64,000 bases of DNA from Anomaloglossus baeobatrachus (lineage: Eukaryota; Chordata; Amphibia; Anura; Aromobatidae): the NCBI RefSeq assembly GCF_048569485.1, contig NW_027445228.1, positions 310,001 through 374,000 on the forward strand. Direction: 5' to 3'. The notes beneath the pieces were generated by a model. That model saw nothing but the letters and a program-made list of their open reading frames with translations, ran no database searches and was not told the origin of the DNA. Positions within the stretch are counted from its first letter, which is position 1, and each line of letters begins with the position of its first letter. Both the position numbers and the translations under genes were made by a program. This document shows, in pieces, positions 1 through 11,250 of the stretch.

Positions 1-218
1 AGTCAGAATAAAAGATAGACAAGGAAAGGTAACTTCCGATCCCAAGAACATAATTGCCGTACTACAAGACTTTTATAAAGACCAATATAAATCCTCCCAC
101 ACCAACATAACAGAGGGCAGATCCTTCCTCCAACATTTATCTCTCCCAAAACTTACACAGGAGCAGTTGGATGTAATTAAAGCAGATATTAAGGAAGAGG
201 AGGTAACGCAAACTATTA

Positions 219-790
219 TGCGGGCTTAACACGAGACGATCTATCATGCGATAGATCGTCAGGGTCACGGTTTTCGTGACGCACATCCGGCATCGCTTGC
301 GACGTCGGCCTGTGTGACACCTCCTAGCGACGCAGTATCGCTCACAAATCGTGAGTCGTGTACTGGTCACTAGGTTACATAAAATTGTTTATTAAACATG
401 GCGCCGGTTGTTCATCGTTCCCGTGGCAGCACACGTCGCTCCGTGTGACACCACGGGAACGATGAACATTGCTTACCTGCGTCCCGCGGCTCCCGCCGGC
501 TATGTGGGAGGAATGAGGTGGGCGGGATGTTTACATACCGCTCATCTCCGCCCCTCCGCCTCTATTGGCTGGCCGCCGTGTGACGTCGCTGTAACGCCGA
601 ACATCCCTCCCACTTCCGGAAGTGGATGTTCGCCGCCCTCAGCAACGTCGCACGGGAGGTAAGTACGTGTGACGGGGGGTTAACGACTTTGTGCACCACG
701 GGCAATCAATTACCCATGACGCACAAACGACGGGGGCGGTTACAATCGCTCGTGCAATCGCACGATAGATCGTAACTTTTAAAGCCCGCA
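219..790. mobile_element. PIF/Harbinger-type MITE in L1, TSD TTA
   Basis: The ends are inverted repeats beginning TGCGGGCTT and ending AAGCCCGCA, flanked by TTA at 216-218 and 791-793. A 3-bp TTA duplication is typical of PIF/Harbinger. Removing the insert restores the L1 frame as VTQTISHLQNGKAPG. The GC-rich interior contains no transposase. It resembles the MITEs at 4719, 48756, 49342 and 50909 in its subterminal and internal blocks (cgtcacg..., acttacctg...). Confidence 0.8.
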
Positions 791-1478
791 TTAGTCATCT
801 TCAGAATGGGAAGGCACCCGGATCTGATGGGTATAGTGGGGAGTTTTATAAGGCACTTAAAGAACAGATTTCCCCGACATTGACTACTTATGACAACAAC
901 ATTTTGACAACGGGGGACATTCCAGTCAAATCCAAAGAGACGTACATCAAAGTAATACCGAAACAAGAAAAGGACCCCCTAGAGGCAGGCTCCTATAGAC
1001 CTATTTCACTAATTGACCTAGAACAAAAGATGATGTCTAAAATAATGGCTGAACATTTGATTGGGGTGCTTCCTCAGTTGGTGAAACAGGCTCAGGTGGG
1101 GTTTGTTAAAGGGAGGGCTGCGGTTAAGAACATAAGGAAAGTTTTGACAGTGTTGGACGTGGTAGGATGACAGCAACACTCAGGTGACAGACCAGCTCTC
1201 CTAACTCTAGATGCAGAGAAAGCATTTGATAACGTCAGTTGGGAATGGTTGGGGGCGATGCTGGACACTTTCAATTTAAAAGGCAAATATAGAACATACT
1301 TGGACGGGGTATACAACAGCCCTACAGCCAGAATACATACTCCTGGATTCCTCTCTGCTCCTTTTCACCTACACAAAAGGGACCAGACAGGGCTGTCCAA
1401 TGTCGCCATTGTTTTTGAACCTGGCCATGGAACCCTTTGCTAGATATGTGGAAGAGACTGATCTATTTCATGGAATTA

Positions 1479-1803
1479 TTATTATTTATTATTTTTATTT
1501 ATTTATAGAGCACCATTAATTCCATGGTGCTGTACATGAGAAGGGGGTTACATACAAAATACGTATACAAGTTACAGTAGACAGACTAGTACAGAGGGAA
1601 GAGGGCCCTACCCTTGCGGGCTTACATTCTATAGGATTATGGGGAGGAGACAATAGGTGGGGTGTAGGTCAGGCGGCGGCTCCGCACGGTGGTCGGGCGG
1701 CAGCTCCGCACGGTGGTCGGGCGGCAGCGAGTTCATTGTAGATTGTAGGCATTTCTGAACAGGTGCGTTTTCAGGTTCCGTTTGAAGTTTGCAAGGGTAG
1801 GGG
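1479..1803 (-). mobile_element. 5'-truncated L2/CR1-group LINE tail
   Basis: The target duplication ATGGAATTA lies at 1470-1478 and 1804-1812. Read on the minus strand the insert starts with a peptide like NFKRNLKTHLFRNAYN, which resembles the C-terminus of L2/Rex/CR1-group ORF2 proteins. A 3' UTR follows, ending in an ATTAATGGTGC-type tail and AAT repeats. The tail is shared with the SINE at 43138-43392. A short GC-rich direct repeat (1671-1732) lies inside. Only the last few hundred bases of the LINE are present. Confidence 0.65.
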
Positions 1804-3985
1804 ATGGAATTAATGTAAGCAAGGATATAGTCAAAATTGCTCATTTTGCAGATGACGTCATATTGTTCCTGTCACAACCACTAGCACAGTTAGGAGATAT
1901 TTTTTATTTTATTCAGAAACTTGGGGAATACTCGGGCTACAAGATCAATATTAACAAAAGTGAACTTTTAGAATTAGGAGAAAAAACACCCCTGGAGCAC
2001 TGGAGGAAGCTGGGTTTGGAGCTCCGTATCTCAAAGTCACATATAACGTATTTGGGGATAAAGATAGGGAGGTGACCAGATCAATTATACTCACTAAACT
2101 ATACCCCCCTGATAGGTAAAATATTGGAGGAATTGCAAAGGTGGCATCACTTACCAATATCCCTTCTGGGTAGATGTCATTTGATCAAAATGATTAGCTT
2201 TGCCAGACTCCTATATCCCTTGCAAACCCTACCCCTGATTTTAAAACACTCGGACATAAACAAACTAAAGAAGACCTTTACACACTTTATTTTGACAGGT
2301 AAAAGACCCAGAATCGCTGAAGAAATATTGATACTATTAAGAAATGAAGGAGCGCTTAATTTCCCAAACATACGGGCTTACAATATTGCCTCTTTGTTCA
2401 AGCATGTGGTGGATGGATGCACGACACGAGTTGTTACTCAAACACACATCTAGAATGACAGTTAGCTGCCCCATGGGACCTGACAGCTCTTATCCAGACT
2501 AAACAAGCCAAACTGCCACAGTCGATAAAATCCTCCTTTCTACTAAGGGACACTATAATGTCCTGAAAAATAGTAAGGAAAGCTTTCCAACTCCCCTCTA
2601 CAGATATGCCAATATTTGGCCACCCCAAATTCCCCCAGGGAGCAGAGATCAGGATAGTAATTGGACAGACAAGTGACCATGTACGGAAGGCGGGGAGTAT
2701 TAGGAGCTTAGAGGATAAAAAAAAAATAAAAAAAAAAATCGATGTCTCCACAAGAAATCATGGTTAAATTCCAGATACATAGTAAGCATTTCATACCGAT
2801 CCTGCAGCTCCGGTCTTTCTGTCAATCCAGACTCAGACAGTTAGAAAAGGAAGCTACCTCTCATGCCCTAGACGAAATTATTGGCCCATGTACCCAGATG
2901 GTGAGCATTTCCTCACTGTACGGTAATATAAGACACAAATTTTTGAAAGCAAGACAGAGTAAACCGTTCAGGACATGGAAGAGGTGGACTAGAGACGAGG
3001 AGATAGCGGAGACAATACTGCAAGGGTGGGAACGGGTGAGAAAATCCATCTTGTGTGAGAGATGGAGGAAGACTTATTTTAAATGCATGCACACAGCGCT
3101 GTATGGATTTAACATCCCGCCTTCCCTTAGTTGCCCTGACAGAATTATAGTGTGTCCTAATTGTAGGGTGCCCTTTACAAACCTTTGGCACGGGGTGTGG
3201 GAATGCACAGAAGTAGTAACATACTGGAAGCTAATAAAGAGACCAGATCCAGGCATGTTGGGGAACAGAACTTCCACAAGCGCCACAGGCTTTGCTTTTC
3301 CATCAGCTTCGTCCCCGTGAATCTGAATCTAAACTTGGGATAGACAAAGTGAAGATCCCTAGAAATATTCACACATTTTTAATTGTGGCTTTACGAAATC
3401 TTTTTAGTGAGTGGCTTAAACCAAATATTCCATCAATGGGATCAATAATATCTCAAATGAAGCAATTATTAGGACTAGAATTGATAGAAGCTGAAAGGAG
3501 CAAAGAAAAATCAGCGGGGAGGGTTTTTCCGCTGTGGAAACAGTTTATAGGGTTCCACTATAGTCCTCAGGAAATTCTTAAACTAGTCAGTCCTTTTCGC
3601 CATACGGAATGGTACTGTCTGGAAAACCTGGGGGGGACATTGGGGGCTTTAGGGACATCAACAATTACTTAATGTGCATTATATGGAATCGGTGGCTGAT
3701 ACCATCACAGAGGCAGAATTGTGGAAGGGTTCACATTCTCACTCATTGTTTCTTTGTGTACATGTCTTCTTTCCCTTTTTTTTTTTCTTGTGTTAATACT
3801 CTATTTTTCCTTCACTTTTTTTATTTAATAGCTTAAATTAAAAAGGCTGTAACTAACGCTATAGCAATGTGCAAGGTACACTGCTCGAAGGTTGAGCATA
3901 TCAATCTCATGTACACGGTTTAATTCTTTGAACAAGTTATTGCTTCCCTTTGTTATGTCTAAAAAAAAATTAATTAAAAAAGAAT

Positions 3986-4410
3986 GTTTTTTTTTTTAAA
4001 AAAAAAGTAGCATCTGCATAAAAATTGTTAGCATCAGAAATTTCCAGACCCACATTTTAAATACATATAAGGTTAGACTCAAACATGCATGATATTATCC
4101 AAAGAACTAGAGTCATTGCACCAAATTTTTGTCTTTTACAAAAGTGCAATCAATTTTATTATAACTTAGTGCTTAAAACACAGATTATTTTTTGTATAGA
4201 CAATTTCACAGATAATGTTTCAACGGTAAATTACATGGATACAGGGAAGACAAAGGGGCCCTCTTTACAGATAGCACAGCTATTAGTAAATTGGCAACAT
4301 TATATCTACTTCTAGATCAACACTGGAATAGCATATAGTACCCACAGAAATGTGCATAGTATTGTAAACCTTAGATGGTATCCATATGCTACTTCCTATT
4401 AGGCAAATGC
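3986..4410. other. AT-rich stretch without a recognised gene
   Basis: Poly-A/T runs near 3960-4010 mark the end of the preceding LINE. From about 4010 to the Tc1 target site at 4411 I see only unique-looking AT-rich DNA. It continues after the transposon at 6532, because the two sides join at the single TA. Confidence 0.6.
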
Positions 4411-4718
4411 TACAGTCATGGCCAAACGTTTTGAGAATGCTACAAATATTAAATTTTTACAAAGTCTACTGCTTAAGTTTTTCTAATGGCAATTTGCATA
4501 TACTCCAGAATGTCATAAAGAGTGATCAGCTTAACAGCAATTACTTGCAAAGTCAATATTGGCTAAGAAAATGAACTTCAACCCCCAAAACACATTTCAA
4601 CATCATTGCATTCCTGCCTTAAAAGGAGCAGCTAACATTGTTTTAGTTATTGTTCCATTAACACAGGTGTGGGTGTTGATGAGGACAGGGCTGGCGATCA
4701 ATCAGTCATGATTAAGTA

Positions 4719-5292
4719 AAGCGGGCTTTACACACTGCGATATCGGTCCCTATATCGCTAGTGTGGGTACCCGCCCCCATCTGTTGCGTGACACGGGCAA
4801 ATTGCTGCCCGTGCCGCACAACATCGCCCAGACCCGTCACACATACTTACCTGCCCGGCGACGTCGCTGTGACCGGTGAACTGCCTCCTTTCTAAGGGGG
4901 CGGTCCGTGCGGCGTCACAGCGACGTCACTAAGCGGCCGCCCAATAGCAGCGGAGGGGCGGAGCTGAGCGGGACCTAACATTCTGCCCACCTCCTTCCTT
5001 CCGCATAGCGGCCGGGAGGCAGGTAAGGAGAGCTTCCTCGTTCCTGCGGTGTCACATGGAGCGATGTGTGCTGTCGCAGGAACGAGGAACAACCTCGTTA
5101 CTGCTGCAGTAATGATTTTTGAGAATGGACCCCCATGTCACCGATGAGCGATTTTGCACGTTTTTGCAACAATGCAAAATCGCTCATCGGTGTCACACGC
5201 AACGGCATCGCTAATGCGGCCGGATGTGCGTCACCAATTCCGTGACCCCAACGAGTTCGCATTAGCGATGTCGTAGCGTGTAAAGCCCCCTT
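4719..5292. mobile_element. MITE with GGGCTTTACAC termini inside Tc1
   Basis: The inverted ends are AAGCGGGCTTTACACACTGC on the left and, as the reverse complement of the right end, AAGGGGGCTTTACACGCTAC. TA flanks both sides at 4717-4718 and 5293-5294; read as 3-bp sites these would be TAA and TTA. There is no coding capacity. It belongs with the elements at 48756 and 49342. Insertion postdates the Tc1. Confidence 0.75.
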
Positions 5293-5361
5293 TAGAATGA
5301 CACCACTGGACACTTTAAAAGGAGGCTGGTGCTTGGTATCATTGTTTCTCTTCAGTTAACC

Positions 5362-6352
5362 ATGGTTATCTCTAAAGAAACACGTGCAGCCATCATTGCT
5401 CTGCACAAAAATGGCCTAACAGGGAAGAGTATCGCAGCTACAAAGATTGCACCTCAGTCAACAATCTATCGCATCATCAAGAACTTCAAGGAGAGAGCTT
5501 CCATTGTTGCCAAAAAGGCTCCAGGGCGCCCAAGAAGAACCAGCAAACGCCAGGACTGTATCTTAAACCTGTTTCAGCTGCGGGATTGGACTACCATGGC
5601 AGCAGGCTGGTGTGAGTGCTTCTGCACGCACTGTGAGGCGGAGACTCTTTGAGCAAGGCCTGGTTTCAAGGAGGGCAGCAAAGAAGCCACTTCTCTCCAG
5701 AAAAAACATCAGGGACCGACTGATATTCTGCAAAAGGTACAGGGAGTGGACTGCTGAGGACTGGGGTAAAGTAATTTTCTCAGATGAATCCCCTTTTCGA
5801 TTGTTTGGGACATCTGGAAAACAGCTTATTAGGAGAAGAAGAGGTGAGCGCTACCACCAGTCTTGTCTCATGCCAACTGTTAAGCATCCTGAAACGATTC
5901 ATGTGTGGGGTTGCTTCTCAGCCAAGGGAATCGGCTCACTCACAGTCTTGCCTAAAAACACAGCCATGAATAAAGAATGGTACCAGAATGTCCTCCAAGA
6001 GCAACTTCTCCCAACCGTCCAAGAGCAGTTTGGCGCCCAACAATGCCTTTTCCAGCATGATGGAGCACCTTGCCATAAAGCAAACGTGATCACTAAATGG
6101 CTCATGGAACAAAACAGAGATTTTGGGTCCATGGCCTGGAAACTCCCCAGATCTTAATCCCATTGAGAACTTGTGGGCAATCATCAAGAGACGGATGGAC
6201 AAACAAAAACCAACAAATTCTGGAAAAATGCAAGCATTGCTTATGCAAGAATGGACAGCTATCAGTCAGGAATGCTCCAGAAGTTGATTGAGAGCATGCC
6301 AGGGAGAATTGCGGAGGTCCTGAAGAAGAAGGGTCAACACTGCAAATATTGA
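5362..6352 (+). pseudogene. Tc1 transposase, frame-broken
   Basis: The product would be the Tc1 transposase, which binds the TIRs and performs cut-and-paste at TA. From MVISKETRAA it has an N-terminal helix-turn-helix region (LTGKSIAATKIAPQSTIYRI), the GRPRRTS basic linker, a second DNA-binding part (TVRRRLFEQGLVSRRAAKKP), then catalytic segments VIFSDES (first D), CLFQHDGAPCHKA (second D) and DLNPIENLW (E, about 6152-6178), and the C-terminus SMPGRIAEVLKKKG. The catalytic triad codons are present. The protein is divided among frames by shifts near 5600-5640 and just before DLNPIENLW near 6110-6150, so it is dead. The ATG at 5362 was chosen because it starts the conserved N-terminus. Confidence 0.88.
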
Positions 6353-6865
6353 CTTGCTGCATTAACTCATTCTAACTGTCAATATAACCTTTTGGCACTC
6401 ATAATCGGATTGCAATTATATTTCTGTATGTGATGTAAACATCAGACAAACACAATTAAAAACCAGAGGGCAACAGATCATGTGAAAATATAATTTTGGT
6501 GTCATTCTCAAAACGTTTGGCCATGACTGTAGATAAGCGCACAGACATTATTTTAAGTGCATGAAGTACGTGCATAGAAATATAAAAAAATGTACACAAA
6601 ACATACTATGCAGATACAAAAGTCGTTTTAGCAGAGCAGTGTGTCACTATGCAAATGCATGTATTGTATACAAAACAATGTAGATACAGAGCAAACAAAC
6701 GTTTAGTAGGGCAGTGCCTCACTATACATATGCATAGATGTTCCTATTGTGATCCCTGATTGTGCTCACAAGGTTAAACCAGTGCTGATTAAAGATCCAA
6801 GGTTACAATATTCTTCCTTACCCATGTGGGAGCCAGGGAGTTGTGTTTGTGTGAAGTGGGCTCCT

Positions 6866-6913
6866 GCCCCTACAGCTGTTTCACAGACGTAAAGATCCGC
6901 TTCGTCAGGGGGC
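6866..6913 (-). ncRNA. Hammerhead-ribozyme-like motif, Penelope remnant
   Basis: On the minus strand the order is GCCCC (stem I), CTGACGA, a stem II of five pairs (GCGGA with TCTGT, two wobbles), GAAA, a palindromic CAGCTG (stem III) and GTA before GGGGC, which pairs with the first strand of stem I. This is the complete type I hammerhead layout. The C in CTGACGA falls at position 7 of the core, which tolerates change. The flanks (about 6750-6960) show no RT. Hammerheads of this compact form are known from Penelope-like elements, so I read this as a decayed pseudo-LTR. Confidence 0.5.
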
Positions 6914-6959
6914 GTGGAAAATTGTATAATTGAAAACATCAGCTCAAGACGCAAAAAAA

Positions 6960-7425
6960 ATAAGCAGTCTCTGAGCTCCACATCCCGAAAAATGAGAACG
7001 CTATGGGTTTCAGAAAATGGCGCCAAAAGCACAAATTTTATTTTTTTTTAACAAACTTCTGAATTTTTGTAACCCCTTAGATAAAAGTACAAGCATACAT
7101 GTTTGGTTTCTACGAACTCGTACTAATCTGAGGAATCATACTGACATGTTAGTTTTACCATATAGTGAACACTGTGAATAAAATATTCGAAAAACAATCG
7201 TGCAATTGCACTTTTTTTGCAAATTCACCGCACTTGGAATTTTTTTCCTATTTCCCAGTACAATAGATGGTAAAACTAATGATTTCACTCAAAAGTACAA
7301 TTTGTCACTCAATAAATAAGCCCTTATATGGCAAGATTGACGGAAAAATAAAAAGTTACGGCTCTCGGAAGAAGGGGAGCAAAAAAAAACCAAAACGGAA
7401 AATCGCCCGGGGGTGAAGGGGTTAA
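6960..7425. repeat. Dispersed repeat of unresolved class
   Basis: The block has the look of a common amphibian interspersed repeat: it contains GGCAAGATTGACGG followed by AAAAATAAAAAGTTACGGC and ends GGGGGTGAAGGGGTTAA. I recognise the style but not the class. No TIRs, target duplication or ORF of note can be seen here. Confidence 0.35.
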
Positions 7426-7534
7426 GTTTTGAGTACTATAATACTATGACAAAATCTTATGAACGTATGAATAACAAAACTGATAGCTGTCAGTGAATGG
7501 CCCTCAGCAATACGTCTGGCTCATGTACACGGAA

Positions 7535-7768
7535 AGCCACATTACACTGCAGGGGGTATAATTTTACTGCAAGGGGTGTGTGTAATTATACTCCAGGAGG
7601 TGGTTATTTCACGATAAGTTACTATATGAATATACTCAAAAGGGGGATAATTATTATAGTCAAAAGGATGGGGGTCATTATTCTATGATTATAATCTAGT
7701 GGGGGAGGGTCATTATTCTAGGATTATAATCTGGTGGGGGACATTATTCTACAATTATACTCCAGGGA
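7535..7768. repeat. Degenerate minisatellite, about 30-bp unit
   Basis: Irregular repeats of a unit resembling GGGGGTCATTATTCTATGAT with TATAATC or TATACTCCAGG follow each other from about 7535 to 7768. The copies are diverged, about seven in number, and have no coding content. Confidence 0.6.
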
Positions 7769-7771
7769 GTG

Positions 7772-7941
7772 GTCACCACAAAAACGCAGCAAAAAAAACC
7801 AAAAAAAACTGCACTGTGCGGACAGCCAAAATAAAATCTCAGACTTTGTTTGGGAAGGAAATTCATGCAGTTTTGACATCAAAACTGCACCCAAAAAACG
7901 CGCAGAAAGAGCGGCAAAAAACGCAGCATGTGCACATAGCC
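7772..7941. mobile_element. Truncated PIF/Harbinger-type element (right end)
   Basis: This matches the last part of the elements ending at 46831 and 57321: ACCACAAAAACGCAGC, then CAGACTTTG, then TGCACATAGCC followed by TTA. The left end and most of the interior are missing. The next base block begins the Tc1 element at 7955. Confidence 0.7.
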
Positions 7942-8639
7942 TTATATAGGACTACACTGTGTGCAGACGTATTAGGTAAATGAGTATTTTGATCACGATA
8001 CGTTTTATACATGTTGTCCTACTTCAAGCTGTATAGGCTTAAGAGCCAACTACCAATTAAGTAAATCAAGTGATGTGCATCTCTGTAAATAGGAGGGGTG
8101 TGGTGTAATGACATCAACACCCTATATAAGGTGTGCTTAATTATTAGGCAACTTCCTTTCCTTTGGCAAAATGGGTCAGAAGAGAGATATGACGGGCCCT
8201 GAAAAGTCCAAAATTGTGAGATGTCTTGCAGAGGGATGCAGCAGTCTTTAAATTGCCAAACATTTGAAGCGTGATCACCGAACAATCAAGCGTTTCAGGG
8301 CAAATAGCCAACAGGGTCGCAGGAAGAGTGTTGGGCAAAAAAGGGGCAAAATAACTGCCCATAAATTGAGGAAAATCGAGCGTGAAGCTGCCAGGATGCC
8401 ATTTACCACCAGTTTGGCCTTATTTCAGAGCTGCAACGTTACTGGAGTATCAAAAAGCACAAGGTGTGCCATACTCAAGGACATGGCCAAGGTTAGGAAG
8501 GCTGAAAAACCACCACCTCTGAACAAGAAACATAAGATAAAACGTCAAGACTGGGCCAAGAAATATCTTAAGACTGATTTTTCAAAAGTTTTATGGACTG
8601 ATGAAATGAGAGTGACTCTTGATGGGCTTGAGGAATGGC

Positions 8640-9520
8640 TGTTATGATCCGGAACCATGGAAGATCATAATAGATCATTGGCAAAAAGGTGACAAGAGCA
8701 TTGGCAACTAATCTAGCCGCCATCCCCTTACTAACCATCAACAATAGAAGTAGCTGAGAGGTGAACTAACATCCTATGCACCGCGAATCCAGCCAGAGAA
8801 CTAGCTATCCTAAAGGAAGGAAAGATGAATAACTCTCTGCCTCAGAAATAGACCGCAAAAGGTATAGCAAGCCCCCCACATTCAAAGGCTACAGTGATAT
8901 AGGAAAATACAATACACGGATGATAGGATTAGCAAAGGTGAGGCCCCACTAACTAAATAGAAAAGGATAGGAAAGGGGCTGATGGTGGCCAGAAAAAAAC
9001 CCTACAAAAACCCAAATACCTGATAGTACAAAAAGGTCCTCAGATCGCACGATCCGCACTCTGTCCTACATCAGGCAATCTTGTCAAACTAATGAACAGA
9101 AAATAGGAACAATTACAAACTCAAGAAGCAACAAACACATGGACTTATAGGAGCAAAACTCCAAACATAGCTGCAGGGTGCTTCCCAGGTAGGCAACAAA
9201 GAGGGAAGATTCCTGCATGCAAATCAACTGACAATAACCACAGTAAATGACAAACCCAGATAAGAACAAAAAGAACAAAACAACTAAGAAAGAACCAAGC
9301 ACTTATCCGGGGTTAGATGTGGTCTGGAGCAGATGAAAAGGCTGGTGAACTAAAGAACAAATGATAACCAGCCCAGACAGCCATTAAGCAAGAGCTTAAA
9401 TAGGCAGAGAGTTAGCAATGGAAACGCCCATTGATCCAGCACACTTGGTCTCTGTCCAAACCATTCCTGGCCACAAGAGGGAGCCTCACAGCAGCAAAAG
9501 CATAACTGACATTCACAACA
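8640..9520 (-). mobile_element. Solo LTR (Gypsy-like), fossil
   Basis: An 881-bp block interrupts the Tc1 transposase. It begins TGTTATGATCCGG and ends TTCACAACA on the plus strand, so it has TG...CA ends. Read on the minus strand it starts TGTTGTGAATGTCAG and contains TATTTAAGC near 9390-9400, a likely TATA-type promoter in the position expected for an LTR. No internal retroviral genes accompany it. I could not find a clear 5-bp target duplication, so the family assignment is tentative. Confidence 0.55.
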
Positions 9521-10084
9521 GGTGGGCCAGAGGCTGATCAGTAAAGAGCAGAGAGCTCCACTCAGACGCCAGCAAAGTGGAGGTGGGGTACTGGTATGGG
9601 CTGGTATCATCAAAGATGTGGGACCTTTTCGGGTTGAGGATAGAGTGAAGCTCAACTCCGAGACCTACTGCCAGTTTCTGGAAAACAACTTCTTCAAGCA
9701 GTGGTACAGGAAGGAGTCGGTATCGTTCAAGAAAAACATGATTTTCATGCAGGACAATTCTCCATCACATGCATCCAACTACTTCACAGCCTGGCTGTCC
9801 AGTAAAGGTCTAAAACAGGGGTGGGGAACCTTTTTACTGCCGGGGGCCATCTGGAAATTTCTACGAACCATCGGGGGCTGCACAAAATTATCAATGTGAA
9901 AATTATCCGGCTACATTTGGTCAAGCAATTAATTAACTTACCCCTATTGTGGTGGCCAGAGATGCTTCTCTTTGGCGCAGCGGTTCATTTTCGGTGATAT
10001 TGATCATGTTGCTTCTCACAGCTGCTTTTCCAGGATTGTCTCGGTCTGGAGCAGTCAACTCTTTGTGATAATAAGATTGGTAAA

Positions 10085-10217
10085 TCATATACATCACAAC
10101 TGACACTGGGACTGCTGTATATATATATACACATCACAGGAGGGGCTGGGGGCATATACATCACATAGGAGATGCTGGAACTACTGTATATACATCACAT
10201 AGGAGATGCTGGGACAG

Positions 10218-10264
<47 letters not shown>

Positions 10265-10520
10265 AAAGGATATGCCCCAGCCCCTCCTGTGATGTATATG
10301 CCCCAGCATTTCCAATGTGATGTATATGCCAACAGCCCCTCCTGTGATGTATATGCCCCCAGGGTCTCCTGTGATGTGTATGCTCCAGCCCCACCTGTAA
10401 TATATACATTACAGGAGAAAATGGGGCATATACATCACAAGAAGGGCTAGGAGCATATACATCACAGGTGGGGCTGGGAGAAAATATACGTCACAAAAAA
10501 GGCTGAGGACATATACATCA
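10085..10520. repeat. Minisatellite in both orientations around (TA)n
   Basis: A unit like CATATACATCACAGGAGGGG is read forward at about 10085-10220. A TA run of about 40 bases follows at 10220-10262. The same unit then appears reversed (CCCCTCCTGTGATGTATATG) at about 10268-10405 and forward again to about 10520. The two arms could fold into a long hairpin with the TA tract at its tip. Confidence 0.75.
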
Positions 10521-10539
10521 CTGGGAGGCATAGATATTG

Positions 10540-11250
10540 CTTTGGAGAGCAGACAGCACTGGGGGGGGGGCACGGACAGCACTGGGGGGGAACGGACAGC
10601 AATAGGGGGCACGGACAGCAATAGGGGGGCACGGACAGCATTGTGGAGAATGGACATCACTGGGGGCACAGCACTGGGGGCACAGCACTGTGGGGGGTGG
10701 GGGGAGTCACACAGCTCTGGGGGAGGGGGGGCACACAGACCTAGTGGAGAGGGGGGTACACACAATCCTAGAAGAGGGGGGGGACACACAGACCTAGAAG
10801 AGGGGGGACACACAGACCTAGAGGGGGGGGGACACACAGACCTAGAGGAGGGGGGGACACACAGATCTAGTGGAGAGGGGGGACAGAGACCTAGGGGAGG
10901 GGGGGCACACAGCCCTGGGGGCCACACAAACCTGGGGAAGAAGCACACAACCCTGTGGAAGAAGCACACAACCCTGGTGGAGCGGACACAGAGGGAGCAG
11001 GCACATGGCAGCTGGGAAATGAGCACATAGCAGCACAGTGGGAACGGGCACACAGCACAGTGGGAGCGCACACTGGGGAGCGGGCACGGGGGAGCTGGCA
11101 CAAAGGAGCAAGCACGGAGGAGCGGGCACGGGGAAGCTGTAACGGAGAAGCGGGCACGGGGGAGCGAGCACGTATTAGCTAACACGCAGCACGGGGGAGC
11201 GCGCACGGAAGAGCTGGCACGCAGCAGGGGGGAGCGCTCACCTACTAGTT
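10540..11250. repeat. G-rich degenerate tandem repeats
   Basis: Repeats of the type GGCACGGACAGCACTGGGGG grade into GACACACAGACCTAGAGGAG and then into GGGCACGGGGGAGC. The strand is strongly G-skewed over about 700 bases. Long open frames on both strands here are by-products of the repeat and not genes. Confidence 0.7.

Larger units (their letters stand above)
1..3985 (+). mobile_element. L1-clade LINE, ORF2 and 3' UTR, interrupted relic
   Basis: Three blocks (1-218, 794-1478, 1813-3985) read as one L1 ORF2 reverse transcriptase and C-terminal region. Visible landmarks are the NGKAPGSDGYSGEFYK motif (about 806-853), SYRPISLIDLEQK (about 991-1029), TLDAEKAFDNVSWEW (about 1206-1250) and FADDVILF (about 1845-1868). 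The frame closes exactly when the inserts at 219-790 and 1479-1803 are removed with one target-site copy each. Several stops and frame changes remain, for example a TGA just after LDVVG near 1168, so it is not functional. The T/A-rich 3' UTR runs to about 3985. The 5' part lies outside the window. Confidence 0.85.
4413..6529 (+). mobile_element. Tc1-like DNA transposon with TIRs and TA duplication
   Basis: The terminal inverted repeats begin CAGTCATGGCCAAACG and end in the reverse complement. TA target copies lie at 4411-4412 and 6530-6531. The inner part encodes a broken DD34E transposase. A 574-bp MITE (4719-5292) sits in the left untranslated part, so the unit without it would be about 1.54 kb, a normal Tc1 length. 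TIR identity is high by eye, so the copy is not very ancient. Confidence 0.93.

Noticed and set aside
10409-11206. 265-codon Pro/Cys-rich minus-strand frame
   Set aside because: Lies in the G-rich repeats of a hAT element and matches no protein.
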